From: Promethearchaeota archaeon
GTDB taxonomy: Archaea; Asgardarchaeota; Lokiarchaeia; Sigyniarchaeales; SOKP01
Assembly: GCA_019058015.1 (NCBI GenBank)
Contig: JAHLWH010000212.1
Coordinates: 1 to 55,727, forward strand
Length of the DNA: 55,727 bases
Reading direction: 5' to 3'
The notes beneath the pieces were generated by a model, which worked only from the letters and a program-made list of their open reading frames with translations, made no database searches and was not told where the DNA came from. Of the stretch, positions 26,670 through 35,989 are shown in pieces. The position numbers were made by a program, and so were the translations under genes. Each line of letters starts with the position of its first letter. The first letter of the stretch is position 1.

Positions 26670-27940
26670 CTAATTCCCTCCTCCTTTTTTGATTTGAATA
26701 TAATTGAAAACCAAGTTGAAATAGAAAAAATAATTCCTGCTAGCATTAATATGAATGGCCCTAGATCTTTTAAAAATTTAAATGTATATGCCCATTCATC
26801 TGCAAAGGCATGCAAAAGAATAAATAAAACTAAAAAGGCGAGTCCAATTGTTATAGAATTAGAAATTGTTTTTAATTTCTCCCATTTGAAATTTATTTTT
26901 AATAATCGGAACAATAATAAATAGAAATTTAAATACATGATTACGAGAGAAATTGAAATGAGAATACTTGCAATATAGGTTAAAATTTTTCCAAGAAATA
27001 GGAATAGACACAGAGACAAAATCATAAAACCATTCAGAATTCCTATTATTTTTTTATTTGAAACTAAATCTATGTTTACAAATAGTATTATACAAATCGC
27101 AATCATTAGTGCAACTATACTTAAAATATTGTTAAAAGAATAACTAGTTCCAGTATATTGGGCAATTGCGTTGGGATAAAGGAAGAGATTAATTAAGAGA
27201 AATAAGAACATTCCTAATCCTATAAAGATTAGGGAATAAAAAGTGCTGAAATTATCTTTTTTCTCTATAACTTCTTTAGATTTTGTGGAAAATCTTAGAA
27301 AATGCAATCTCGTGAAATAGATACAAAAAAAGCTTAAAGGAATTTGAATAAATAACCAGATATATTGCGTTATAAACCAATAATCTGCGATTAAACCTGG
27401 TGGTAATAGTGAAATATCTTGGGAAAAACCAATTGTTCTAATTAAATAATCAATTAGAAAGGCACAAAAAATAGAAAATGTAATTATTATTACTTTATGA
27501 TTTAGTTCAATATCATCAGCTTCCTCTACCCAAAGGGTAAGGAATGTGCTCATAAAAAAGCCGTAAAATGTGATTATTACTCCCGAACAGATAACCTCCC
27601 ATATAAATGGTAGATGAAATGCCATTAATAATCTAATGATAGCAATGACATATATAGAAAAAATCATAAAACCACTTTTTTCAATCTTCTTGCCAATTGT
27701 ATTGGTCAAGGCTGGTAAAAAGAAAAAAATTAGGGTAAGAAGGATGGGATAATATTGTGGTTGCCCTGAAAATACTGCATAATACATGCCCATATATAAT
27801 CCTGTTAAATATGCCTTTAAACTTTGGATGTAAAACAAAGTCATTAATACTGTGACAAATATAAGCGTGAATAAGGGTTTAGATTTTAATTTATTTTCTA
27901 TTTCTGAAAATGAAAAATCAGATTTTGTTTTATTTGACAT
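26666..27940 (-). CDS. Polytopic membrane protein paired with EEP phosphatase
   Basis: About 424 residues with roughly 12 hydrophobic helices and short loops; both ends are probably cytosolic. No transporter motif is obvious. By position (directly before and overlapping an EEP enzyme) it resembles the second membrane domain that precedes the EEP domain in PGAP2IP/CWH43-like proteins, here as a separate chain; this is inference. Start choice: GTG at 27949 belongs to GTGA, five bases before ATG 27940, so ATG is preferred. Confidence 0.8.
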   Translation of the reverse strand: MSNKTKSDFSFSEIENKLKSKPLFTLIFVTVLMTLFYIQSLKAYLTGLYMGMYYAVFSGQPQYYPILLTLIFFFLPALTNTIGKKIEKSGFMIFSIYVIAIIRLLMAFHLPFIWEVICSGVIITFYGFFMSTFLTLWVEEADDIELNHKVIIITFSIFCAFLIDYLIRTIGFSQDISLLPPGLIADYWFITQYIWLFIQIPLSFFCIYFTRLHFLRFSTKSKEVIEKKDNFSTFYSLIFIGLGMFLFLLINLFLYPNAIAQYTGTSYSFNNILSIVALMIAICIILFVNIDLVSNKKIIGILNGFMILSLCLFLFLGKILTYIASILISISLVIMYLNFYLLLFRLLKINFKWEKLKTISNSITIGLAFLVLFILLHAFADEWAYTFKFLKDLGPFILMLAGIIFSISTWFSIIFKSKKEEGIR

Positions 27941-27949
27941 CTTTTTCAC

Positions 27950-28478
27950 TTAAAATAATCAAATTGGAATGATAAATTAAAAGATAGTTATATACTTAAT
28001 TCTACTAGTTTATATATTTTTATCAAACCTTTTTAATTAGATTTTATCTAATTTACCAAATTAAAAAATTAGTTTTTTACCTTTATAATTGACTTTATTC
28101 CTTATATTAATTCATTTAAAAGGTAATTTTACAATAAAATTTGCACCCTTATTTCTTCCTTTGGACTCGACAAAAATTTTTGTGCTAATGTATATAATTC
28201 AAAATTATAAATTTAAATATTTTGTAAAAATTAGGTTACAATTACCTACTAAATTCCAATTTTGAGCAAAAAAAAAAAATCCACTTGGATCCCAAAATCT
28301 AAGTATATTAATTTCTCTTCCGAAAATATGTATTATTCTTTAATATTCTCCCTTAACTTTAAATCCCAATCCGTATTTTGCCTTATTTCTTATGTTATAT
28401 CAATTTAGATTATATACTAGTTATATTAATTTTTCGAAAACTTAATGCTAAAACGAGTGTAATTCTTCAATAAAAAAT
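27950..28478. other. Intergenic region holding a kinase remnant
   Basis: About 530 AT-rich bases. The only recognisable content is the short histidine-kinase remnant listed separately at 28112-28195; the rest has stops in all frames. Confidence 0.4.
28112..28195 (-). pseudogene. Remnant of a histidine-kinase C-terminus
   Basis: A minus-strand frame ending at 28112-28114 reads KIFVESKGRNKGANFIVKLP, the exact kind of ending that follows the G2 box of HATPase domains. Upstream the frame breaks within a few codons (possible E-L-Y trace in another frame). No start and no other kinase parts remain, so it is a relic. Confidence 0.5.
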
Positions 28479-29021
28479 TTAGAGATGAATCATTTCTTTT
28501 TTGTTTGTATCTGCCAGTAAAATTTTAGTCATCTGTTCTATTGCAATTTCAACATTTTCACCTGATTTTGAGCTTAACTCAATAAATGAAAATAAACCAA
28601 ATTGCTTTGCAGCCTTTAGACCTTCTTTTGTGCTAACACTTCTATATTTTTTTAAATCTAGCTTTGATCCAATTAACATTATAGGAATATGTCCCTCTTG
28701 CTGTCTTACAACATCTAGCCATTCTTGAAGGTGTAAAAATGAAATTGAATTTGTAATATCATACATTAAAAAAACACCATTATCTCCTTCAATATACCCT
28801 GGTAATAAAAATCGAAACCTTTTTTCCCCGGCAAAATCCCAAATTTGTAGTTTTATTGAATCTCCTTTATATCTCACAAGTTTGGAATGGAGCATGGTTC
28901 CAATTGAACTTTTAAGGTTTTGTAAAAAATCTCCTGTTATAAATCTATATGTTAGAGTAGTTTTTCCAACGGAGGCATCTCCCAAAATAGCAACCTTAAA
29001 AATATATTTATATTCCGTCAT
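28479..29021 (-). CDS. Rab-like small GTPase
   Basis: 180 residues with a full G-domain: G1 GDASVGKTT (14-22), G3 WDFAGEKRF (61-69), G4 GSKLD, G5 SSKSG. Two key positions differ from Ras: the catalytic Gln is Glu66, and the switch I threonine is serine in SSIGT. There is no prenylation motif. Not adjacent to an obvious effector; the kinase remnant lies downstream and the RdhA-like gene upstream. The AGG motif in GAGAGTAGGTTT precedes the ATG. Confidence 0.93.
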   Translation of the reverse strand: MTEYKYIFKVAILGDASVGKTTLTYRFITGDFLQNLKSSIGTMLHSKLVRYKGDSIKLQIWDFAGEKRFRFLLPGYIEGDNGVFLMYDITNSISFLHLQEWLDVVRQQEGHIPIMLIGSKLDLKKYRSVSTKEGLKAAKQFGLFSFIELSSKSGENVEIAIEQMTKILLADTNKKEMIHL

Positions 29022-29187
29022 AAACCTACTCTCAAACCCTTTTTAAAAATCTAGCAATTAATAATGCTATTGATAATAGATTTTTAGAAATTCAATATTT
29101 TGGTATTTAGTAAAAAAAAATAAGTAAATTACATTAATAATTTTTCACTCAACAAATATCAATTAAAAATCATTTTACTTTTTATTT

Positions 29188-30327
29188 TTATATCTTATTC
29201 CAAAATTCACTAGGTGTTATAGATTTATTAATTTTAGAAAATGGGCATACTGCGATGCAATTTCCGCAATCGCCGCTATTTTCTACCCAAAATTCAAAAC
29301 ATTTTTCGACATTTACGTAATATTTCCTAATACCTGGATTGTTTGATGGTGATTCTCCTTTAAAGCTCGGCTCTCTATCCTTAGTTATTGCACCATTTTC
29401 ACAAGCATCAGCACATTTATAACAATTCCTACAAGTTTTATCAACTATTTCAATAAATTTAGAGTTATGTTTATCAGATTTTAATGGTAGATCTGTAAAA
29501 ACTTTACAAATTCTAACCCTTGGACCATATTCAGGAGTGATTAGTAACCCTGATCTTCCTAAAGCGCCTAAACCCGCATCGATTGCTAGAGGAATGCTTA
29601 AAGCTGTATCATTTCCACATTGAATCGCCCTATACCCAAGATTTCTAATAAATTCGCCAACACATGCTATTGAAAATGCCATTTTAGAATACGCAATAGC
29701 AGTTGATGCCGAGGATGTCTGTGCAGGTGCAGTTGCTATACCATCTGAGTTCATTTCTATTGCTATTACAATAGCTTTATTAATTCCTTTCGGTAAGGAA
29801 ATGGGTTGTTTAGAAAAAGTATCATCTTTCTTAGTAGATTTAAATCGGTTTTTTTCCAAGACGATTTTTGATAATGCTTTCACTTTTAAACCAGTGTTAT
29901 AAATCCATTTTTCATCAATATCTGTAATTCCTACCAATGTTGCTCCATAAAACTTTGAAACTTTTTTAATTTTTTGAGTAAATTCATTAGGATTTTCAAT
30001 AATATATTTGGATTTTGTCCAATTTGTACCATATTCATCTATTGTATGAATTTTCTCCCCTTCCCATGCAAATGCAAATGGAAATTTCTCATAGATTGTC
30101 CATCCAGCTTTCACAAAAGCGAAATCAAAGCGTGTATATCCTTCTTTCTTAGATTTAATGTGATTTTCAATGTTAGTAAAAAACATTTGTCTGTAAGTTG
30201 GTAAAGTTTTGTCCCAGAAAGGCCTATAGATCATATGATTTTTTGCATCAAAACGTTGATATATACTATTATCAATTTCATAATATTGACTTATTGTACT
30301 TTTATTACTAGTCTTGTTTGCGTTCAT
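29188..30327 (-). CDS. Cytosolic reductive-dehalogenase-like Fe-S protein
   Basis: 379 residues. The C-terminal part has the RdhA signature: DAGLGALGRSGLLITPEYGP and RICKVFTDLPL, then cluster motifs CRNCYKCADAC and a second set ending CGNCIAVCPFSK. The N-terminal part should bind cobalamin. There is no twin-arginine signal and no rdhB anchor gene, so it is soluble and cytosolic, unlike classic respiratory dehalogenases. RdhA-like genes have been reported in Asgard genomes, so it could act on organohalides or be a catabolic or other B12-dependent reductase. Epoxyqueuosine reductase is a less likely alternative. Confidence 0.82.
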   Translation of the reverse strand: MNANKTSNKSTISQYYEIDNSIYQRFDAKNHMIYRPFWDKTLPTYRQMFFTNIENHIKSKKEGYTRFDFAFVKAGWTIYEKFPFAFAWEGEKIHTIDEYGTNWTKSKYIIENPNEFTQKIKKVSKFYGATLVGITDIDEKWIYNTGLKVKALSKIVLEKNRFKSTKKDDTFSKQPISLPKGINKAIVIAIEMNSDGIATAPAQTSSASTAIAYSKMAFSIACVGEFIRNLGYRAIQCGNDTALSIPLAIDAGLGALGRSGLLITPEYGPRVRICKVFTDLPLKSDKHNSKFIEIVDKTCRNCYKCADACENGAITKDREPSFKGESPSNNPGIRKYYVNVEKCFEFWVENSGDCGNCIAVCPFSKINKSITPSEFWNKI

Positions 30328-30495
30328 TAATAATAATTACACACAATAAAAAATAAAAGGTTTTGAAATAGATCCAAATTTTATTACAAAGAATCTTAAA
30401 AGATAATGTAAATTAATTAAAAAATTAGTTTGAAAAAATGTTCTAAATATCAACTAATATAAATATATTTAAAATTTAAAATAATAGGAATTAAT

Positions 30496-31806
30496 TTGAT
30501 AAAAACAGTAGATTGGTCAAAACATTTTTCAATGGATTTGAAGAAAGTTGAAAATATACAAACAAATTTCGGAGTAAAGAAAATTTATGCTATGGGACTG
30601 ATGCCAGTTAGAGGTCCAAAAGGGTTTAGAAAATTAGATTATCAATTTGCTCAAAATAGTCTTAATGTAAATGAGGTAATGGAAAAATTAGAAGAGTGTT
30701 ATATTAAAATTTTTGGCTTAGTTATTAAAGATACTGATGGCGCATGTACTTGGAACACAAATATTGGATGGAATCCTACTGATCGAGACATCTTAGGAGA
30801 ATTTTGTGATGCTGGAAATGATAGAAATATTACATTAATGGTCTCATTCACATCAATGAATGATGCTTATCAAGGGTATTTGCATCCTGAAAGAGTTAGT
30901 GTTCACGGCAAAAGTGGAAAAGAGCACGGGAGAGAATATAAAAAAGGAGAAATATCAACACATAATGAAGGTGAAATGAGAGTGGATTTACCAGAGGGAG
31001 TTTCTTTTGAGGAATATCAGAAAAAAATTCCATTCTTAACAAATAAAATAGATGAAAAGCTTGGTGCTTCTAGAGCCACTCGTGGTCAAGGTTATATCCC
31101 CTTAACTAGTTTCATGTGTCCAAATAGTGAGCATATTGATTATCTTTTAGAGCTAACGAAAGAAATAGTAAAGAATTATCATATTAAAGCTTTTTTTGCA
31201 GATTATATCAGATATGATGGAGCATTTATTGATTTATGTGCTTGTGATCGGTGTGTTAAATTATTTCATGAAAAATACGGAGAGAAAGCAAAAATTATTA
31301 ATAGTGAGGAATGGTATGATTTTAAAGCTGATACTATTGCAGAATATGCTCAGAAATTACAAGATACGATAAAATCTGTTAATCAAGATTGTATCACAGG
31401 ATGGTTTTGTCTTCCTGGACCAAAAAAGCTATTTTCAAGAAAAAGGCTGGGTCAAAATTGGAAGAAATTATCTACGATTTTGGATTTTGTCTCACCCATG
31501 GAATACCCCTATTTAATGGGAACTAGAGATGATGGATGGTTTTGGGGTAAAGTGGGTGATTTCTTCTATTGGTATTTTATTAGAAATATGAAAAAGCGAG
31601 CTCACGAATTTGGTAATACTCCTGTATTATCAATCACCAATTCCGTAGAATGTAATACTGAAGAGATGTTAAAACAAATGAAAGGATTTGATTTTGGCTT
31701 AGGCATCGCTCTCTTTAAATATTATGGAACAAGTGAAAGCCAATGGAGTGCAATAAAAAAGTATGCGGAGGATGAATTAGGATTGAATAAAGATAATCCA
31801 ATTTAA
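30496..31806 (+). CDS. Glycoside-hydrolase-like TIM-barrel protein
   Basis: 436 residues, intracellular (no signal). Strand and loop features of the hypothetical-glycosidase superfamily are visible, notably the FFADYIRYDG core and the following CACDRCVKLF, and a later FVSPMEYPY strand. Substrate unknown. Start: TTG at 30496 is preceded by AGGA (30486-30489) and by a TATA-like ATATAAATATAT at 30457-30468. An internal ATG at residue 13 is the alternative. It stands alone between the RdhA-like gene and a small helical protein. Confidence 0.72.
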   Translation: MIKTVDWSKHFSMDLKKVENIQTNFGVKKIYAMGLMPVRGPKGFRKLDYQFAQNSLNVNEVMEKLEECYIKIFGLVIKDTDGACTWNTNIGWNPTDRDILGEFCDAGNDRNITLMVSFTSMNDAYQGYLHPERVSVHGKSGKEHGREYKKGEISTHNEGEMRVDLPEGVSFEEYQKKIPFLTNKIDEKLGASRATRGQGYIPLTSFMCPNSEHIDYLLELTKEIVKNYHIKAFFADYIRYDGAFIDLCACDRCVKLFHEKYGEKAKIINSEEWYDFKADTIAEYAQKLQDTIKSVNQDCITGWFCLPGPKKLFSRKRLGQNWKKLSTILDFVSPMEYPYLMGTRDDGWFWGKVGDFFYWYFIRNMKKRAHEFGNTPVLSITNSVECNTEEMLKQMKGFDFGLGIALFKYYGTSESQWSAIKKYAEDELGLNKDNPI

Positions 31807-31943
31807 AAATAATAGAAAGGTTCAGATAAACAAGGAAGGTAAATAAAGTTTTATTGTTTAAAATTCGTATCAATATGATTAAATTTTTATAAAATCGATT
31901 AAATGAAATAAATTAAAATACGTTTTTATAAGGTAAATAAATT

Positions 31944-32237
31944 ATGAGTTATGAAGAAGAAAGAGATGAAACCTTCATTGACAAATTAAATAAATCATTC
32001 CTTGATTTTGTTGGGAGTGTTTTTGGTGATTCTGGAAAAGATTTTGTAAAAGAAACACAAGAGAAAGTTGAAGACTTATCTAGTAAATCGATTAAGAAGT
32101 TTATGGAATTCACCGATTCAGTTTTAGAGTCCTTGAACTTGAAAGATAACGAACAAGTTATGAAAACGAAAGAAACTGTTGAGGATATGTTGAAACAAGC
32201 AGGTTTGTTAAAGGAGGAAGAAGAGGAGGAATTTTAA
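31944..32237 (+). CDS. Small acidic helical protein
   Basis: 97 residues, not recognised. Predicted to be almost all amphipathic helix, with charged ends and a glutamate-rich tail. AGGT precedes the ATG by about nine bases and TTTTATAA by about 15. It may be a coiled-coil or membrane-surface protein. Confidence 0.7.
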   Translation: MSYEEERDETFIDKLNKSFLDFVGSVFGDSGKDFVKETQEKVEDLSSKSIKKFMEFTDSVLESLNLKDNEQVMKTKETVEDMLKQAGLLKEEEEEEF

Positions 32238-32278
32238 CTTTATATATTTTAAATAATTTGAATACTAAATCATATTTT

Positions 32279-32566
32279 TCATAATATTTTTTCTTTCTTT
32301 AAAAGTGATTTAATCTCTTTTACTGAGGCATTAAACAATTCACTAATAACTGTTAAACTCATATCCATTGACATCCCCATTGCAATGTAATCTTTATAGA
32401 GTTGAATCCATGTAGTTCTATTCTCATGGTATTCTTTTGGATGCTTTTTTTGTAGATGTTTCCAATATGGTTTTTTTAACATTTTCCCACATATTGGGCA
32501 TTCTCTGGTCTCTTCAGTGATATCTAATGGTTTTTCTTTTGTCTTTTTTTCTTGATTTTGTGGCAT
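32279..32566 (-). CDS. C2H2-type zinc-finger protein
   Basis: About 95 residues. A single C2H2-like finger, CPICGKMLKKPYWKHLQKKH (about 22-41), is followed by a helical region of some 50 residues that may bind DNA or protein. Start: the GTG at 32575 is part of GTGA, five bases before ATG 32566, so ATG is taken as the start. Function unknown; a regulator is plausible. Confidence 0.75.
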   Translation of the reverse strand: MPQNQEKKTKEKPLDITEETRECPICGKMLKKPYWKHLQKKHPKEYHENRTTWIQLYKDYIAMGMSMDMSLTVISELFNASVKEIKSLLKKEKIL

Positions 32567-32692
32567 AAATATCACATTAGTTTCTAAAATTGAAATATCT
32601 TAAATTTATATGAATTTATTATTTTATAATAAGTTTTTATTTACCTTTACCTAAATTTTAAAGGAAATATAAATTTTATGAGATTTCTTATG

Positions 32693-33193
32693 CTATAAAA
32701 GATCTTTAAGATTGCTAGTTTTGCAGTATTTTTCCAAATTTCTCAACAAGCCAGTTATTTTTGATCTCAGAATAAATTCCGAAGCGCCTTTACCAATAAG
32801 GTTAAGAAAATCACTACTTAATTCAAGATTTTGAATGAATACTCCAACTTTTGCAATATTTGTAGAGATCTGTTTAATTCTTAAGCGCCCTTCTAATCTT
32901 TTTACATCTTTATTATTTCGAACGTTAAATTCAATTAATCGCCCTTTCTGTGCTATTTCTCCCTTATCTAATAAAATCATTTCTCCGGTCATCTCTATTG
33001 GAATATTTAAAAGTTTTAATTTAACTTCGTCAATAATCTCACTCCGAAATACATTGGGGGAAATGAACTCTACTTCAATTTTAGTAACAGGACTCACAAT
33101 TTCCCAAAATTTTTCTTTATAAATTGCTGCTATAAGTGTATCTCCATTACAGTTATTTATTTCTACTACTTTTGTAATTATATTTGCAGTCAA
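32693..33193 (-). CDS. SRPBCC-like hypothetical protein
   Basis: 166 residues. The alternation of beta strands, a glycine-rich turn (NLIGKGASEF) and a long C-terminal helix resembles the START/SRPBCC lipid-binding fold (CoxG-like); no motif proves it. The TTG start at 33193 lies 48 bases after the aldolase stop, in the same direction, so the two may form one transcript. An A11 run sits in the gap. Confidence 0.6.
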   Translation of the reverse strand: MTANIITKVVEINNCNGDTLIAAIYKEKFWEIVSPVTKIEVEFISPNVFRSEIIDEVKLKLLNIPIEMTGEMILLDKGEIAQKGRLIEFNVRNNKDVKRLEGRLRIKQISTNIAKVGVFIQNLELSSDFLNLIGKGASEFILRSKITGLLRNLEKYCKTSNLKDLL

Positions 33194-33241
33194 AGATTGT
33201 TCTAACTCTTTTAATTTTTTTTTTTAAAATTTTAAAAAGTT

Positions 33242-33931
33242 TTAATTATTTATAGTTTTTCTCCTTCTTTTTTTTACATAAGTTGCAAACAAAGAATCGA
33301 AGTGTTTTTTAAATCTTTGACAATCTTCTTCTGAAATTAAAATAGGGTCTCCTATTTGGAGTGCGCCCCAATAAATTCTTGCTAATTTTTCAACCAATTC
33401 TGCTAATTTAATAACATGTCCCATAGATCTTGCACATACTAAAACTCCATGATTGGCTAATAATACGCCATTTTTTATACCCATAACTTCAAGTGCTTTT
33501 TCTCCAATTTCTTCAGTATGTGCCTTACCAAATTCCGCTATATCAACAGATCCACCTAAAAATACAACTTGTTCTTCCATAATTAATGGTATTTTTTTTC
33601 TTACTACGGAAAGCATCGTTGCAAAGGGTGAATGAGTGTGTATTACACAATTAGCTTTTGGACGCGCTATATATATTGCTACATGAAGACGATATTCTGT
33701 AGAGGGCAGTTTTCCTGAACTTAAAGGTGTGCCATCAAATTTCATCCGAACAATTTCATCTTTCACTAAGGATGTATACTGATTAAATGATGGTGTGATG
33801 AAGAGTTCATCCTTTTTTGGAATTCGAATACTTACATTACCTTCTCCTGCTTCCACTAAGCCTTTGGCAAAGATTGCTTTCGCTCCATTTACAACTTCTA
33901 TTCTAAGTTGGTCTTCTTTATCATCTTCCAT
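33242..33931 (-). CDS. Class II aldolase/adducin-family protein
   Basis: 229 residues. Zinc ligands in THTHSPFATML and a second histidine in LLANHGVLV; the N-terminal GEGNVSIR matches the phosphate-binding loop of fuculose- and rhamnulose-1-phosphate aldolases. It is divergent from, and 55 bases away from, the rhamnulokinase gene, so it is probably the aldolase that splits the kinase product to dihydroxyacetone phosphate and lactaldehyde. Other sugar phosphates are possible. Confidence 0.88.
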   Translation of the reverse strand: MEDDKEDQLRIEVVNGAKAIFAKGLVEAGEGNVSIRIPKKDELFITPSFNQYTSLVKDEIVRMKFDGTPLSSGKLPSTEYRLHVAIYIARPKANCVIHTHSPFATMLSVVRKKIPLIMEEQVVFLGGSVDIAEFGKAHTEEIGEKALEVMGIKNGVLLANHGVLVCARSMGHVIKLAELVEKLARIYWGALQIGDPILISEEDCQRFKKHFDSLFATYVKKRRRKTINN

Positions 33932-33986
33932 AATTTTCCATAAATATTTGAAAAATTATAAAAATTTCGATATTTAATTATAATTT

Positions 33987-35477
33987 ATGACAAAACCAAT
34001 GAAGAAATATATTGGAATAGATCTAGGTGCAAGTTCGGGAAGAGCAATAGTGGGGATTCTTGAAAGCAGACTCTTAAAATTGGATGAAGTATACCGTTTC
34101 TCCAATGGGGGTATTCAAATATTTGATTCATTATATTGGGATACTTTAAGACTCTTCGAAGAAATAAAAAATGGTTTGAAGATGTGTGTAGAAAAGTATG
34201 GACCCAATTTTGATGGAATTGGAATCGATAGTTGGGGAGTTGATTTTGTTCTTTTAGATGAAAATTATGAGCTTGTAGGGCTCAATCATCATTATCGAGA
34301 TAAGCGAACTGATGGAATGGTTGATGAAATGTTTAACGTCGTTCGAAAAGAAGAAATCTTTAATCAAACTGGAATTCAATTCATGCCAATTAATAGCTCT
34401 ACTCAATTATTTTCTATGGTAAAATCCAAATCCCCACAACTTACTGTTACAAAAAAATTCTTAATGATTGCAGATTATTTTAACTTCTTACTATCAGGAA
34501 AAATTAGTTCGGAATATACATTAGCAACAACATCGCAGTTATATAATCCAATTAAGAATGAATGGGCGTTTGATTTAATAAAAAAGTTAGGATTCAATCC
34601 TAAATGGTTTCCCGGTATTATAAACCCTGGAACTATTCTTGGAAAAATATATAACTCTATAACAAATAAAACTGGTTTAGATGAAAATACACCCGTTATT
34701 GCAACTCTCTGTCATGATACTGCTGCGGCAATTGCAGCAGTCCCACTTGAAGAAGATGTTAAGAATTGGGCTTATATCAGCTCGGGTACTTGGAGTTTGA
34801 TGGGGTTAGAATTATCTCAACCTATAATAAATCAAAAAGCCCTTAAATATAATTTCACTAATGAAGGAGGGGTTTTTGGAACAATTCGCTTTCTTAAAAA
34901 TATTATGGGATTATGGTTAATTCAAGAATGCAAACGAATATGGGAAGAACAAAATAGAACAAAAATTTCTTATGATGAAATTGAAAAATTAGCGCAAAGA
35001 GCAAAACCACATACTAGTTTTATTTTTCCAGATAATAAAATGTTTTTAAGCCCAAATAATATGATTAAAACAATCCAAAATTACTGTAAAGGAACAGATC
35101 AAGATGTTCCCACGGGGATAGGTTCTATTTCTAGAATAATTTTTGAGGGATTAGCTTTTAGATATCGTCAAATTCTCGACCAATTACAAGAATTTTCAGA
35201 TAAAAAGATCGAAAAAATTTATATTATTGGTGGGGGTTCACAAAATGAACTTCTATGTCAATTTGCATCCAATGCTACTAATCTTCTTGTAGATGCTGGA
35301 CCAAGTGAAGCTACAACTATTGGAAATATTTTAATGCAAGCTGTAGCAACAGGTCAAATAGAATCACTTCAGCAATTACGCTATATTGTTAGGAATTCAT
35401 TCGAAATAAAATCATTTAACCCAAAAAATAATTCAAAATGGGAAAAAGCTTATAAATTGTATTTAAAATATCAATAA
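33987..35477 (+). CDS. rhaB: Rhamnulokinase
   Basis: FGGY-family sugar kinase, 496 residues, aligning end to end with bacterial RhaB: GIDLGASSGRAIVG, GIDSWGVDFVLLDE, RDKRTDG, the TGIQFMPINSSTQLF segment, and SSGTWSLMGLE. The ATP-site glycine loop is IIGGGSQN. It phosphorylates L-rhamnulose or a similar ketose. Together with the divergent class II aldolase this forms a minimal deoxysugar pathway; an isomerase is not seen in the window. The ATG has no Shine-Dalgarno and may be leaderless. Confidence 0.93.
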   Translation: MTKPMKKYIGIDLGASSGRAIVGILESRLLKLDEVYRFSNGGIQIFDSLYWDTLRLFEEIKNGLKMCVEKYGPNFDGIGIDSWGVDFVLLDENYELVGLNHHYRDKRTDGMVDEMFNVVRKEEIFNQTGIQFMPINSSTQLFSMVKSKSPQLTVTKKFLMIADYFNFLLSGKISSEYTLATTSQLYNPIKNEWAFDLIKKLGFNPKWFPGIINPGTILGKIYNSITNKTGLDENTPVIATLCHDTAAAIAAVPLEEDVKNWAYISSGTWSLMGLELSQPIINQKALKYNFTNEGGVFGTIRFLKNIMGLWLIQECKRIWEEQNRTKISYDEIEKLAQRAKPHTSFIFPDNKMFLSPNNMIKTIQNYCKGTDQDVPTGIGSISRIIFEGLAFRYRQILDQLQEFSDKKIEKIYIIGGGSQNELLCQFASNATNLLVDAGPSEATTIGNILMQAVATGQIESLQQLRYIVRNSFEIKSFNPKNNSKWEKAYKLYLKYQ

Positions 35478-35551
35478 ATACAAAAAGATAAGCCGATTAA
35501 TTAACCTCAAATACATAAATATTAAAAAAGAAAATAATATATAATATTTGA

Positions 35552-35989
35552 ATGGATAAGAAAAGAATCGTAAGATATAGAGAAAAATTAGAACAAATAG
35601 ACGAATTCTTAAATTATCTTAAGGAATGGACTAGAGATATTAAAGAAAAAGATTTTATAAACAAATTGAATATAAGAAATCAATTGTCCATATATCATGC
35701 TTATCAAATTATAATAGAAGCAATTTCAGATTTAGCAGCAATGATCATAAAAGATTTAAATCTAATCCCCAAAGATGATTATACGAATATTAATCTTTTA
35801 GTTAAGAAACAAATTATTTCTAAAGAAATATCACTTGTTATAAAAGAAGCAACTGGCCTACGAAATAAAATTGTGCATAAATATAATCGCCTTGTTGATG
35901 AAATTGCATATAAGGGAATTTTGTCTCACATAAATGGTTTAGAGAAATATAAAGAGGTTGTTAAGAATTGGTATCAAAAGAACTTTTAA
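35552..35989 (+). CDS. hepT: HepT-family toxin (DUF86/HEPN)
   Basis: 145 residues, all helical HEPN fold. The RNase motif RX4HXY reads RNKIVHKY (about 110-117). In characterised pairs this ribonuclease toxin is silenced by AMPylation by its nucleotidyltransferase partner. It overlaps the next gene by 22 bases, the usual gene order. Confidence 0.9.
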   Translation: MDKKRIVRYREKLEQIDEFLNYLKEWTRDIKEKDFINKLNIRNQLSIYHAYQIIIEAISDLAAMIIKDLNLIPKDDYTNINLLVKKQIISKEISLVIKEATGLRNKIVHKYNRLVDEIAYKGILSHINGLEKYKEVVKNWYQKNF

